52,130 nt of DNA, from NCBI GenBank assembly GCA_014237145.1, contig JAAXOC010000008.1, positions 1 to 52,130 of the forward strand, written 5' to 3'. Of the stretch, positions 28,891-37,594 are shown one piece after another. A model generated the notes under the pieces. That model searched no databases and had not been told where the DNA came from. It saw nothing but the letters and a program-made list of their open reading frames with translations. Both the position numbers and the translations under genes were made by a program. Positions within the stretch are counted from its first letter, which is position 1, and each line of letters begins with the position of its first letter. This DNA is from ANME-2 cluster archaeon. GTDB lineage: Archaea; Halobacteriota; Methanosarcinia; Methanosarcinales; Methanocomedenaceae.

Positions 28891-29436
28891 ATGGTTAAAA
28901 CAATATTAACTCTGGCTGTAATGCCAAAGGATGATATATCTCCTGAGAAAAAAGTCATTGGAGATGTTTTTTTAAATACATCAATGATAACAAAACCTAT
29001 CATAAAACATAGTACAGGATATTTTTTATTATTAAATTTTCCAAAAGTGAAGTTCATTCTCACAGTAGGTGGTGCATTTTACAAACAGGAAGATTTCAGT
29101 ATAGATTTTACATCGATCGATCGTGAACACCCATTCATTGATCTTTTTCTACAACCAAAAGCCAACTATCCTTTTCCGGAAGGAATGACAATTATAAAAG
29201 GTAAGATCATTGATTCTAAATATATGCCAGTTCCCAATGCTTCTATAAAAGTCAAGGGAGCTGTGTCGGATAATATTTCCCAAGAGGATGGTAGTTTTTT
29301 CATCCGGTTTAATACCAAACATAAAGCTAAAAAATCAACACTCAATATTGTTAAGGATGGGTATAAACCAAAGAAACTAACAGTTTCATTAATAATTGGT
29401 AAGACTATACAAGCACAGACAATACAATTAACTTAA
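28891..29436 (+). CDS. Carboxypeptidase-regulatory-like beta-sandwich protein of the eCIS
   Basis: In this 181-residue protein the last 80 residues form a CarboxypepD_reg-like (transthyretin-type) domain: GMTIIKGKIIDSKYMPVPNA, then QEDGSFFIRF and VKDGYKPKK. The first 100 residues form another beta-rich domain of unknown type (TLAVMPKDDISPEKKVIGDV). There is no signal peptide or membrane helix. Proteins of this design often sit beside DUF4255 genes in eCIS loci and probably contribute to the particle's cap or surface. The same fold reappears three times in each tether protein at 45993 and 48026. Confidence 0.7.
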   Translation: MVKTILTLAVMPKDDISPEKKVIGDVFLNTSMITKPIIKHSTGYFLLLNFPKVKFILTVGGAFYKQEDFSIDFTSIDREHPFIDLFLQPKANYPFPEGMTIIKGKIIDSKYMPVPNASIKVKGAVSDNISQEDGSFFIRFNTKHKAKKSTLNIVKDGYKPKKLTVSLIIGKTIQAQTIQLT

Positions 29437-29741
29437 AATTAGATATGGGAGTGTATAACGTGTAATTGCAAAACTATTGAATCATAATTGCTAATCAATT
29501 CACAAAGTATATAATAATTTTCAAAATATGTCTTTTTATGTTTTTTGGATAATCTGAAAAATTATGCCGAATGTTTTATTAATCATTCCAATAGTATCTA
29601 AGGTATAATTTGAATATCGAAAATGCTCACTTCGTTCATATTTTCTAATCTTCAGCTTCTTCAAAGCTTCAGTCAAGAAAATCTGAGTGCTAGCGAGGAT
29701 TTTGTTCTGCATTAGAATTAATTTTTAGATAGGGTGGTGTT
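29437..29741. other. 305-bp internal intergenic region, possible second promoter
   Basis: This is the only long gap inside the structural eCIS genes. It is AT-rich with no credible ORF. It separates the ATPase/cap block from the sheath/tube/baseplate block, so it may hold a separate promoter, and several TTTATA-like boxes are present. The downstream gene has a strong SD, GGGTGGTG, 2 bases from its ATG. Confidence 0.4.
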
Positions 29742-30149
29742 ATGGTTGTAATTCGAAATAAATTAGACCAGAAAATAATAATAAATTTGAATGAAAGTAA
29801 AAGTATCTTTTTATTATCAAAAGGTACAGCAGATGTATCAGATGAAGAATATTCATCAAGACATCTTCAAAAACTAATTGCAAAAGGGGCTATCATTAAA
29901 AGTCATCATGATAAGAAACCTGATGCTGGACCGATAATAACAGATGAATCGGTAATAACAGATGAATCGGTAATATCAGATGAATCGGTAATATCAGATG
30001 AATCGGTAATATCAGATGAACCGACAATAACAGATGAATCGGTAATAACAGATGAATCGGTAATATCAGATGAACCGACAATAACAGATGAATCGGTAAT
30101 AACAGATGAAACAGTCAGTGAGAAAAAATTAAATAATTTGGAGGGATAA
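29742..30149 (+). CDS. Acidic six-residue-repeat protein upstream of the sheath
   Basis: The 135-residue protein has an N-terminal globular part (about 1-60; KLDQKIIINLNESKSIFLLS, HLQKLIAKGAIIKS) and then about ten tandem hexapeptides of the type (T/S)DESVI or SDEPTI, before a short charged end. The N-terminal part resembles short proteins seen before sheath genes in some eCIS loci, but I cannot name a family. The acidic repeat is presumably extended and could be a flexible linker or an assembly tag. Its stop abuts the sheath start, indicating translational coupling. Confidence 0.65.
   Translation: MVVIRNKLDQKIIINLNESKSIFLLSKGTADVSDEEYSSRHLQKLIAKGAIIKSHHDKKPDAGPIITDESVITDESVISDESVISDESVISDEPTITDESVITDESVISDEPTITDESVITDETVSEKKLNNLEG
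29936..30109 (+). repeat. 18-bp in-frame minisatellite
   Basis: About ten tandem copies of an 18-bp unit (variants of ATAACAGATGAATCGGTA) encode TDESVI/SDESVI/SDEPTI. The variants alternate in blocks: the sequence runs TDESVI, TDESVI, SDESVI three times, SDEPTI, TDESVI twice, SDEPTI again, TDESVI. This suggests expansion of larger units by slippage or unequal exchange. The period is a multiple of three, so copy-number changes keep the frame. Confidence 0.9.
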
Positions 30150-30150
30150 T

Positions 30151-31695
30151 ATGAGTCAATATCTATCGCCAGGAGTCTATGTTGAGGAAAAGTCCTCAGG
30201 AGTAAAGCCAATTGAAGGAGTAGGTACTTCAACTGGTGCTTTTGTAGGAATCACCGAAAAGGGACCAATAGGTAAAGCAGAGCTGATAGCAAACTGGACA
30301 CAGTTTGTTAATAAATTCGGAGGTTATATTGCCAATGGAAATATGGCATATGCAGTGAATCAATTTTTCAATGAAGGAGGAACAAGATGCTATGTTGTTC
30401 GAACCTGCCATTATTCGGATATACAGGATCTGAATACAAAAGCGTCTTCACCTTCAGCCGGGACATTAACAGACAGCAGTAATGAACCCGCACTAAGGGT
30501 TTTGGCATCATCTGATGGGGAATGGGGTGATGAAATATCAATTGACGTTGAAGCCGCCACTGATCCTGAACTTGAAGAAAACGGATTCAAACTGATCGTC
30601 AAATATAATGATATTGAAATAGAAGCAATTGATGACCTTACCATAAACAATGTAGAAGATAAGATCAATAATAATGATTTATCTTATATCAGAGTTGAAA
30701 AGGATGACTGGGATGAAGGAAGTCCTCCTAATAGCGTTGCAGGTTCGGGAAATAAACCACGTATTGACCAACCAATTACTCTTCAAGAAGGTGATGATGG
30801 TATAAATGATCTGAAATCTACGGATTTTATTGGTGATGAAAGTGCACAGAACGGCCTTTATGCATTTGATGTGATCGATGATATTAACATAGTAGCTATT
30901 CCTGATATGGCAGGAGAAAGAGGGGTAATGCTGGCAGGACTAAATTACTGCCAGGTCAGAGGTGACTGCTTCTTTGTTGCTGATCCTCCTTCTGATTTAA
31001 GCCCAATGGAAATACTCGATTTCAAGAAAGGAACTGGTGATTATAGAGGAAATGCATTTAATTCCTCATATGGAGCACTGTATTATCCATGGATTAAAAT
31101 CACCGACCCGGCAACAGGAAGGATAAAAACCGTACCTCCATCCGGAGCTGTTGCAGGTACGTATGCTAAGACCGACACAGTCAGAGGAGTCCATAAAGCA
31201 CCTGCTGGTATTGTAGAAGGTTATCTTGATACTGTTACTGGTATTGAAAAGATAATCACGAAAAGTGAACATGACGGATTGAACCCTACGGGAATAAATG
31301 TGATCCGCTCCTTCCCGTCATCAGGAATCTGCATCTGGGGTGCAAGAACTCTCTCCGCCGATCCTGAATGGAAATATATCAACATCAGACGGCTATTTAT
31401 TTTCCTTGAAGAATCCATTGACAAAGCTACTCAATGGGTAGTTTTTGAGCCGAACACTCCTTCTCTGTGGGGATCTGTAAAAAGGAATATTACAGCATTC
31501 CTTTTAAGGGTCTGGAGAGATGGTGCTTTATTCGGAAATACTCCTGAAGAGGCTTTTTATGTTAAGGTTGATGAAGAGAATAATCCGACTGAAGTCAGAG
31601 ATGCAGGACAGCTTATCATAGAGATTGGAGTAGCACCTGTAAAACCGGCTGAGTTCGTAATAATCAGGATCAGCCAGAAAACGTTGACAAAGTAA
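30151..31695 (+). CDS. Contractile tail sheath protein
   Basis: The 514-residue protein starts SQYLSPGVYVEEKSSGVKP and continues STGAFVGITEKGPIGKA, the classic phage and eCIS sheath N-terminus. The C-terminal domain has WVVFEPNTPSLWGSVKRNIT, FLLRVWRDGALFG, the FYVKVDEENN stretch and a final strand VAPVKPAEFVIIRISQ, which in known sheaths interlocks neighbouring subunits. This is the Pvc2-4-like component whose contraction drives the tube. Only one sheath gene is present, while PVC/Afp have three. ATG follows GGAGG by 6 bases. Confidence 0.95.
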   Translation: MSQYLSPGVYVEEKSSGVKPIEGVGTSTGAFVGITEKGPIGKAELIANWTQFVNKFGGYIANGNMAYAVNQFFNEGGTRCYVVRTCHYSDIQDLNTKASSPSAGTLTDSSNEPALRVLASSDGEWGDEISIDVEAATDPELEENGFKLIVKYNDIEIEAIDDLTINNVEDKINNNDLSYIRVEKDDWDEGSPPNSVAGSGNKPRIDQPITLQEGDDGINDLKSTDFIGDESAQNGLYAFDVIDDINIVAIPDMAGERGVMLAGLNYCQVRGDCFFVADPPSDLSPMEILDFKKGTGDYRGNAFNSSYGALYYPWIKITDPATGRIKTVPPSGAVAGTYAKTDTVRGVHKAPAGIVEGYLDTVTGIEKIITKSEHDGLNPTGINVIRSFPSSGICIWGARTLSADPEWKYINIRRLFIFLEESIDKATQWVVFEPNTPSLWGSVKRNITAFLLRVWRDGALFGNTPEEAFYVKVDEENNPTEVRDAGQLIIEIGVAPVKPAEFVIIRISQKTLTK

Positions 31696-31726
31696 TGTGA
31701 ATTAATACCACAAAGGAGATAATAAT

Positions 31727-32167
31727 ATGACAGGAGAAAGAGACGATCCATATAGGAATTTCAGGTTCAGAGTAGAGATCGATGGCATTGATGCAGCAGG
31801 TTTTGCAGATGCCACTATCCCCGATTCAACCACAGATGTAACTGATTATAGAGAAGGTACAGATCAACCGTTCCAAAGAAAATTATCAGGACTTACCAAA
31901 TATGGAAATATAACGCTTAAAAAGGGGCTGACTGATTCAATGGAGCTTTATAACTGGAAAAAGCTTGTTGAAGATTCCGGCGCTATAACAGCAAGAAAAA
32001 GCATCTCATTGATTTTGATCGATGAGGAAGGGAATGATAAGGCACAGTGGGATATTAACGAAGCATGGCCAACCAAATATGATTCATCTGATTTCAGTGC
32101 AAAAGCGAATGAGGTGGTCATCGAAACATTTGAAATAGTACATGAAGGAGTCAAACGAGTGAAGTAA
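31727..32167 (+). CDS. Inner tube protein 1 (gp19/Pvc1-like)
   Basis: The 146-residue gp19-type tube protein carries DPYRNFRFRVEIDGIDAAGF at the start, then the loop DYREGTDQPFQRKLSGL, and TKYGNITLKKGLTDSMELYN, the family signature. The C-terminal strand NEVVIETFEIVHEG closes the beta barrel. It stacks as hexameric rings inside the sheath and forms the ejected needle. AAAGGAGAT lies just upstream of the ATG, 31 bases after the sheath. It is a paralogue of the second tube gene at 32746. Confidence 0.93.
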   Translation: MTGERDDPYRNFRFRVEIDGIDAAGFADATIPDSTTDVTDYREGTDQPFQRKLSGLTKYGNITLKKGLTDSMELYNWKKLVEDSGAITARKSISLILIDEEGNDKAQWDINEAWPTKYDSSDFSAKANEVVIETFEIVHEGVKRVK

Positions 32168-32189
32168 TGCTTAATTAAGAGGAAGTAAA

Positions 32190-32561
32190 ATGGGAATCTT
32201 ACAGACAGAATATGATTTTACCTTACCTATGGGATTTGCGGATGAAGACGGCACACTTCATAAAGAAGGGAAGATGAGACTTGCTACCGCGGCTGATGAG
32301 ATACTGCCTATGAAAGATCCAAGGGTGCAGAATAATCCGGCATATTTGACTGTAATCCTTTTTTCCAGAGTAATTACCAGTCTGGGAGATTTGAAGATGG
32401 TAAATCCAAGGATTATTGAAGGACTCTTTACAGTGGATTTTGCATACCTTCAGGATATGTACAACAGGATCAATCAAAACGGTTCGAATACTATCAAAGC
32501 GGTATGCCCTAAATGTGAGCATGAGTTTGATATAGAGGCAACCTCGTCGGGGGAATTATAG
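32190..32561 (+). CDS. Phage tail assembly (gp41/chaperone-like) protein
   Basis: The 123-residue protein resembles the short tail-assembly proteins between tube genes in eCIS and phage loci: FTLPMGFADEDGTLHKEGKM at the start and RLATAADEILPMKDPRVQNN in the middle. The C-terminal CPKCEHEFDIE has a CXXC that could bind zinc with other residues. In phages the equivalent gene pair (gpG/gpGT, Mu gp41/42) is expressed through a programmed frameshift. Here the next short frame is also in the -1 frame and lacks an ordinary start (see 32555). Confidence 0.8.
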   Translation: MGILQTEYDFTLPMGFADEDGTLHKEGKMRLATAADEILPMKDPRVQNNPAYLTVILFSRVITSLGDLKMVNPRIIEGLFTVDFAYLQDMYNRINQNGSNTIKAVCPKCEHEFDIEATSSGEL

Positions 32562-32737
32562 GCTACCCACTCGATAATGTATATGAGGAGGTAGCCTTTT
32601 TGGCATATCACCTCCACTGGGATTATGAGACCATTATAAATATGGAACATAATGAGCGTAAGCAGTGGTGTGAAGAGGTTAGTAAAATAAATAAGAAAAT
32701 GAATTCAAATAAAACAAAAAGTCTTTTGGATGTATAG
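32555..32737 (+). CDS. DUF6760 protein without canonical start, in the -1 frame
   Basis: Bases 32555-32737 encode about 60 residues beginning IIGYPLDNVYEEVAFLAYHL and containing HWDYETIINMEHNERKQW, the clear signature of DUF6760, a small eCIS-specific protein. The frame is open only from 32534 and contains no ATG, GTG or TTG before the conserved GYPLD. It overlaps the end of the preceding gene in the -1 frame. Translation must therefore start at ATT 32555 or ATA 32558, or come from a -1 ribosomal slip on GGGGG (32549-32553), which would fuse it to the upstream tail-assembly protein. A recent frameshift mutation is possible, but the rest of the domain is intact. Confidence 0.8.
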   Translation: MIGYPLDNVYEEVAFLAYHLHWDYETIINMEHNERKQWCEEVSKINKKMNSNKTKSLLDV

Positions 32738-32745
32738 GGAAAGCT

Positions 32746-33177
32746 ATGTCGCAAACAGGAAAAAGATCAGACCCTTATAGTGCCTATAGATTTAAAGTGG
32801 AAATAGAAGGTATTATTGCGGCCGGATTTACCGATGTTTCAGGTTTAACAATTGAGACTGAAGTTGAAACTATAAAAGAAGGAGGAGTCAATAACTACGA
32901 ATATAAACTCCCAAAATTTACAAAATACAGTAACATTACATTGAAGCGTGGACTTATGGATTGGGAATTATGGGGCTGGTATCAGACTGTAATATCCGGC
33001 AAATTCGAAAGAAAGAGTGGGACAATTTATCTATTTGATCACTCCGGAAATGAAATCCTGGACTACTATCATTTCTTTGAAGCGTATCCTATCAAATGGG
33101 AAGGACCTACATTCAATGCTAAAAATAGTACTGTTGCAAGTGAGACATTGATACTAGCTCATCACCTTTTATTATAG
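32746..33177 (+). CDS. Inner tube protein 2 (gp19/Pvc5-like)
   Basis: The second gp19-type tube protein has 143 residues. It carries DPYSAYRFKVEIEGIIAAGF and VSGLTIETEVETIKEGGVNN, followed by TKYSNITLKRGLMDWELWGW and the tail VASETLILAHHLLL. The longer second loop (IKEGGVNNYEY) and the W-rich helix are typical of the baseplate-proximal tube protein that adapts the tube to the hub. It follows DUF6760 by 8 bases and is clearly diverged from tube 1. Confidence 0.92.
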   Translation: MSQTGKRSDPYSAYRFKVEIEGIIAAGFTDVSGLTIETEVETIKEGGVNNYEYKLPKFTKYSNITLKRGLMDWELWGWYQTVISGKFERKSGTIYLFDHSGNEILDYYHFFEAYPIKWEGPTFNAKNSTVASETLILAHHLLL

Positions 33178-33184
33178 CAATAAA

Positions 33185-35902
33185 ATGAATAGATACAATA
33201 TATTTGTTAAGATTTTACAGGATAGAATATCAAAGCCGCCTGTTGGAATTGACGGTTTTGCTTTTTCTAAAAATATAGTTCGCAGATATGGTATTTTCAG
33301 AAATTCAGGCCGACTGCCTTCATTGATATTCCTCAGGTTATTTGGTAATAGAAGCGTTAATAAGAAAATTAATTTAAATAATCAAATATTTATTAATAAT
33401 TCTATCAAATCTTTTAATATACAGTATCCGGAAGTATTCAGGCAATATTGTTCATATTTTCCAATTGCAGATATAAATATATCTCAGGAAAAAGCAAATA
33501 TTTCAATTTCGGAGCAAGGCGGGATTGTTAATAATATTATTAAAAATACTATATCACATGAACACATAACTAATAAGTATTATGAAACTGGAGATGCCAG
33601 GTCATTTCCTATCTCAAGCACGACAATTAGAGCACCAGGAATTACTGTAAATTCAATAAATCCTATAGTTAGTAATTATTTACAGAGATTTATTAATATT
33701 AAAAATACAGGTCCTACATTTAATAAACCGATTTATCCGGAAGTACAGTATTTTGCTTATGATGACCATTTTTTAAAATTGTTGCAAATAATTAAACAAA
33801 AAAGACCTATTGCAGATAAAAATATATCTCAAGAAACAGCAAATATTTCAATTCCAAAGCAAGGCGGGATTGTTAATACTAATACTAATATTAATAATAC
33901 TATATCACATGAACATATTACTAATAGGTATTATGAGACTGGAGATGCCAGGTCATTTCCTATCTCAAGCACGACAATTAGAGCACCAGGAATTACTGTA
34001 AATTCAATCAATCCCATAGTTGGTAATTATTTACAGAGATTCATCAATATTATAAAAACAGGTTCTAAATTTAATAAACCGATTTATCCGGAAATACAGT
34101 ATTTTACTAATGAAAAACATCTTTTTAGATTATTACAAATAATTAAAAAAAACAAATCAATTGCAGATAAAAACATAACTCAAGCATCAGGAATTACTGT
34201 AAATTCAATAAATCCTATAGTTAGTAATTATTTACAGAGATTCATCAATATTACAAAAACAAGTTTTAAATTTAATAAACAGACTTATCCGGAAATACAG
34301 TATTTTACTAATGAAAACCATGTTTTTAGATTATTAAAAATAATTAAAAAAAACAGATCAATTGCAGATAAAAACACATCTCAAGCAACAGCAAATATTT
34401 CAATTCCAAAGCAAGGCAGGATTGTTAATAATAATATAAATAATACTATACCACATGAATACATAACTAACAAGTATTATGAGACTGGAGACTACATATC
34501 ATTTCCCATCTCAAGCACGACAGTTAGAGCATCAGGAATTACTGTAAATTCAATAAATCCTATAGTTAGCAATTATTTACAGAGATTCATCAATATTAGA
34601 AATACAGGTCCTGAATTTAATAAACCGATTTATCCGGAAATACAGTATTTTACTAATGAAAAACATCTTTTTGAATTATTACAAATAATTGAAAAAAACA
34701 GACCAATTATATACAAAAATATATCTCAGAAAACTGCAAATATTTCAATTCCAAAGCAAAGCGGGATTATTAATAACAATAATATTAATAGTACTATACC
34801 ACATAAATACATAACTATTAAGCATTATGAGACTGGAGATGACATATCATTTCCCATCTCAACCTCGACAGTTAAAGCATCAGGAATTACTGTAAATTCA
34901 ATTAATCTTATAGTTATTAATTATTTACAGAGATTTATCAATATTAGAAATACAGGTTCTACATTTAATAAACCGATTTATCCGGAAATGCAGTATTTTG
35001 CTAATGAAAATCATCTTTTTAGATTATTACAAATAATTAAACAAAACAGATCAATTGCAGATAAAAACACATCTCAAGAAACAGCAAATATTTCAATTCC
35101 AAAGCAAGGCAGGATTGTTAATAATACTAATAATACTAATATTAAATATACCATACCACATGAATACATAACTAATAAGTATTATGGAACTGGAGACGAC
35201 ATATCATTTCCCACCTCAAACACGACAGTTAGAGCATCAGGAATTACTGTAAATTCAATAAATCCTATAGTTAGTAATTATTTACAGAGCTTTATCAATA
35301 TTAGAAATACAGATTCTAAATTTAATAATCCGATTTATCCGGAAATACAGTATTTTACTAATGAAAAACATCTTTTTAAATTATTACAAATAATTAAAAA
35401 AAATAGATTTATTGAAGATGAGAATGTATCTAAAGAAACAGCAAATATTTCAAACTCACAGCAAAGTAGAATTGTTGACGATACTGGACTTTATTATCAT
35501 ATAATTAAAAAAAATTCTAAGATCACCAATCATTTTCAAGAAATTAATAGTGATAATAATATAAGTCCAAGAGTCATTCATCCCCTTATATATGGATTAC
35601 ATCCTTCTTTTAATGAAGAGGAACAAATTCATAAAAAGATTTTTCCAATACAAGATGTTGATCTCATATATGCCAGCGAACCTGTTCTCAATATACCCAC
35701 TTCACAAAATGCAAATAATGTTCAGGAAAAAATTGAAAAAATACCTGATAGAAGTATAAATTCAACAAGAATAAATGAAAGCCTGATAAAAGAATCCTCG
35801 CAGCACAGATCAGTTCATGAAATTCACATGATTGCCGATAAGGTATACAAGATAATCGAGAAAAAGATATCAATAGAAAAGGACAGGAGAGGTTTATTCT
35901 AA
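33185..35902 (+). CDS. 905-residue Asn/Ile-rich repeat protein between tube and baseplate genes
   Basis: I do not recognise a family. A basic N-terminus (about 1-60, NRYNIFVKILQDRISK and IVRRYGIFRNSGRLPSLIFL) precedes six tandem repeats of about 115-120 residues (about 80-760). Each repeat holds ITVNSINPIVSNYLQRFINI, FNKPIYPEIQYFTNE, LFRLLQIIKKNRSIADKN, ANISIPKQGGIVNN and YITNKYYETGD. The third copy is short, lacking about 50 residues. The C-terminal 140 residues are unique and end in a charged helix (IHMIADKVYKIIEKKISIEK). Repeats are very AT-rich, Asn/Ile/Lys-heavy, with no signal peptide or membrane helix. It overlaps the LysM gene start by one base (TAATG), so it belongs to the operon. 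Candidate roles are structural linker, tape measure or cargo. Confidence 0.7.
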   Translation: MNRYNIFVKILQDRISKPPVGIDGFAFSKNIVRRYGIFRNSGRLPSLIFLRLFGNRSVNKKINLNNQIFINNSIKSFNIQYPEVFRQYCSYFPIADINISQEKANISISEQGGIVNNIIKNTISHEHITNKYYETGDARSFPISSTTIRAPGITVNSINPIVSNYLQRFINIKNTGPTFNKPIYPEVQYFAYDDHFLKLLQIIKQKRPIADKNISQETANISIPKQGGIVNTNTNINNTISHEHITNRYYETGDARSFPISSTTIRAPGITVNSINPIVGNYLQRFINIIKTGSKFNKPIYPEIQYFTNEKHLFRLLQIIKKNKSIADKNITQASGITVNSINPIVSNYLQRFINITKTSFKFNKQTYPEIQYFTNENHVFRLLKIIKKNRSIADKNTSQATANISIPKQGRIVNNNINNTIPHEYITNKYYETGDYISFPISSTTVRASGITVNSINPIVSNYLQRFINIRNTGPEFNKPIYPEIQYFTNEKHLFELLQIIEKNRPIIYKNISQKTANISIPKQSGIINNNNINSTIPHKYITIKHYETGDDISFPISTSTVKASGITVNSINLIVINYLQRFINIRNTGSTFNKPIYPEMQYFANENHLFRLLQIIKQNRSIADKNTSQETANISIPKQGRIVNNTNNTNIKYTIPHEYITNKYYGTGDDISFPTSNTTVRASGITVNSINPIVSNYLQSFINIRNTDSKFNNPIYPEIQYFTNEKHLFKLLQIIKKNRFIEDENVSKETANISNSQQSRIVDDTGLYYHIIKKNSKITNHFQEINSDNNISPRVIHPLIYGLHPSFNEEEQIHKKIFPIQDVDLIYASEPVLNIPTSQNANNVQEKIEKIPDRSINSTRINESLIKESSQHRSVHEIHMIADKVYKIIEKKISIEKDRRGLF
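33420..35460 (+). repeat. Six tandem ~350-bp repeats
   Basis: The AGGAATTACTGTAAATTCAA core recurs at about 33636, 33987, 34187, 34531, 34879 and 35238. Spacings are therefore about 351, 200, 344, 348 and 359 bp. Copy three has lost about 150 bp. The first two copies are nearly identical over long stretches, so this is a recently expanded array. All copies keep one frame. Confidence 0.88.
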
Positions 35903-36531
35903 TGGTAGAAAAAGCTCAAATTAAAATACTTGATGATACTGGTGACGAAACAGAAATAATAGATGTTATGTTTAATCCCGAGGATTATACGGTTTCAATC
36001 ATTGGTAGAGTTAATCCTGATGAAGGACAGGAATCAAGCCCTTCCTTTAATAAGGTAGACATTGTAGATTTCATTGTCAAATCATTTTTTGATACATATG
36101 AAACACAATCTGATGTAAGAGAAAAAACCAATAAAATTGCTAAACTATTAATGCCTGCTGTTGAAGGACCGGATCGAAATAGGCCTCCTATTTGCCTTTT
36201 TGTCTGGGGAAAGTTTACGTATAAAGGAATAATCCATAAACTTGATCAGAAATTTACAATGTTCCTTGAAACAGGGATACCTGTTAGAGCAGAACTAACC
36301 TTTACCTTCAAATCTGTTGCTACTCCACAGGAGTATGCAGAGTATATGGGGATTGAAGCCTGCAGGAAAGTGTGGACAATAAAAAGCAGTGATAGGCTTG
36401 ATCTCATTGCTCATAAGGCACTAAAAAATGCAGCTTTATGGAGAAAGATAGCTGATGAAAATAATATTGATGACCCTATTGCATTTCCTCAGACGCATGA
36501 CATTGGAAAAACATTAGTAATACCTGATTAA
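35902..36531 (+). CDS. LysM-containing baseplate protein (Pvc7/gp53-like)
   Basis: The 209-residue protein has an N-terminal beta domain, FNPEDYTVSIIGRVNPDEGQ, the usual beginning of CIS tube-proximal LysM proteins, with PPICLFVWGKFTYKGIIHKL and MFLETGIPVRAELTFTF in the middle. The C-terminal LysM-type module contains WTIKSSDRLDLIAHKAL and WRKIADENNIDDPIAFP. In PVC and Afp it sits between tube and spike hub and stabilises the inner baseplate. Its ATG overlaps the preceding stop. Confidence 0.9.
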   Translation: MVEKAQIKILDDTGDETEIIDVMFNPEDYTVSIIGRVNPDEGQESSPSFNKVDIVDFIVKSFFDTYETQSDVREKTNKIAKLLMPAVEGPDRNRPPICLFVWGKFTYKGIIHKLDQKFTMFLETGIPVRAELTFTFKSVATPQEYAEYMGIEACRKVWTIKSSDRLDLIAHKALKNAALWRKIADENNIDDPIAFPQTHDIGKTLVIPD

Positions 36532-36544
36532 GGAGTCCTGCCTG

Positions 36545-37594
36545 ATGGAAGGTAATATTATAAATGTTGCCAGTTTCAAGCTGCTCTTTGATGGAAATGA
36601 GCTTTCTGATGAACTGCTGATGGCTGTTAAAGAGGTTACGTTTGAGGATGAGATCAATCTGCCGGCAATGTTTGTTATTAAGCTGAATATTGTTAATTTC
36701 ATGCAGGGAACATGGAAGGGGATTGATCTTGAAAGCTTCAAGCCGGGAGATAGTGTCAAGCTCTCTATGGGTATGGACAGTGCAGTGGAAATAATGACAG
36801 GTGAGATCACAGCACTTGATCTGACATTTTCCGATACTGCTTTTTTAGAGATAAGAGGTTATGATAAACTTCATAGATTAAGATTCGGGACAATGCGGCG
36901 TTCTTTTACAGATATGAAAGACAGCGATATCGCTTCATCCATTGCTTCGGAAGTAGGTCTGACCCCTGAAGTTGAAGATTCCCAAAAAACACACCTTTAT
37001 ATTTTCCAGAATGACCAGAGCAATTACGAATTCTTGCTTGAACGCGGAAAGCGTATTGGCTTTGAGATGCTTGTAAATAATGATACATTTATCTTTCGAA
37101 AATCACAGGAAGATAAAACACCTGAATTAACTCTTGAGTATGGTGTGGATCTTGATAGCTTTTCAGTACAGATTAAAACACTGACAGAAGGAAGCCAGAT
37201 TGAAGTAAGGGGCTGGGACATCAAGAAAAAAGAAGAGATAATATCTACTGTTTCAAGCGGAAGTGAGAATACTAAAATGGCAGGTGAGGAATCAGGTTAT
37301 TATTTTTCAGAAAGTGTTTTTGGTTCATCTTCGGTTTGCATTGTAGATGATATGATCACTGATACTGATGAAGCGCAGAATATTGCAAAAGCAAAATATA
37401 ACCTTATGCTTAAAGAGTTCATATCCGGTGAGGGGGAATGTATGGGGAATCCTTTGATTAGAGCAGGCATAACTGTCGAGATCAAAGGGTTCGGAGAACG
37501 GATCAGCGGAATATATTATGTGATCTCTACAGTACATTCAATCAAAGAAGGAGTATATACAACAACCTTTAAAGTGAGGAGAACCGGCATATGA
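36545..37594 (+). CDS. Spike hub protein (gp27/late control D-like)
   Basis: The 349-residue protein corresponds to the gp27-like half of VgrG. It carries FKLLFDGNELSDELLMAVKE, GDSVKLSMGMDS, a domain with GYDKLHRLRFGTMRRSFTDM and YEFLLERGKRIGFEMLVNN, and a final domain ending TTFKVRRTGI. Trimers of this hub connect the tube to the spike. It overlaps the spike gene by 4 bases (ATGA), so hub and spike are separate coupled genes rather than one fused VgrG. AGGAG precedes the ATG. Confidence 0.9.
   Translation: MEGNIINVASFKLLFDGNELSDELLMAVKEVTFEDEINLPAMFVIKLNIVNFMQGTWKGIDLESFKPGDSVKLSMGMDSAVEIMTGEITALDLTFSDTAFLEIRGYDKLHRLRFGTMRRSFTDMKDSDIASSIASEVGLTPEVEDSQKTHLYIFQNDQSNYEFLLERGKRIGFEMLVNNDTFIFRKSQEDKTPELTLEYGVDLDSFSVQIKTLTEGSQIEVRGWDIKKKEEIISTVSSGSENTKMAGEESGYYFSESVFGSSSVCIVDDMITDTDEAQNIAKAKYNLMLKEFISGEGECMGNPLIRAGITVEIKGFGERISGIYYVISTVHSIKEGVYTTTFKVRRTGI

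Noticed and set aside
29936-30109. Regular direct repeats that could suggest a CRISPR array
   Set aside because: The 18-bp units are contiguous without spacers, keep one reading frame and encode a hexapeptide repeat.
29896-30232. Repetitive open frames on the minus strand
   Set aside because: They are the antisense of the 18-bp repeat in the acidic protein gene and start without an SD.
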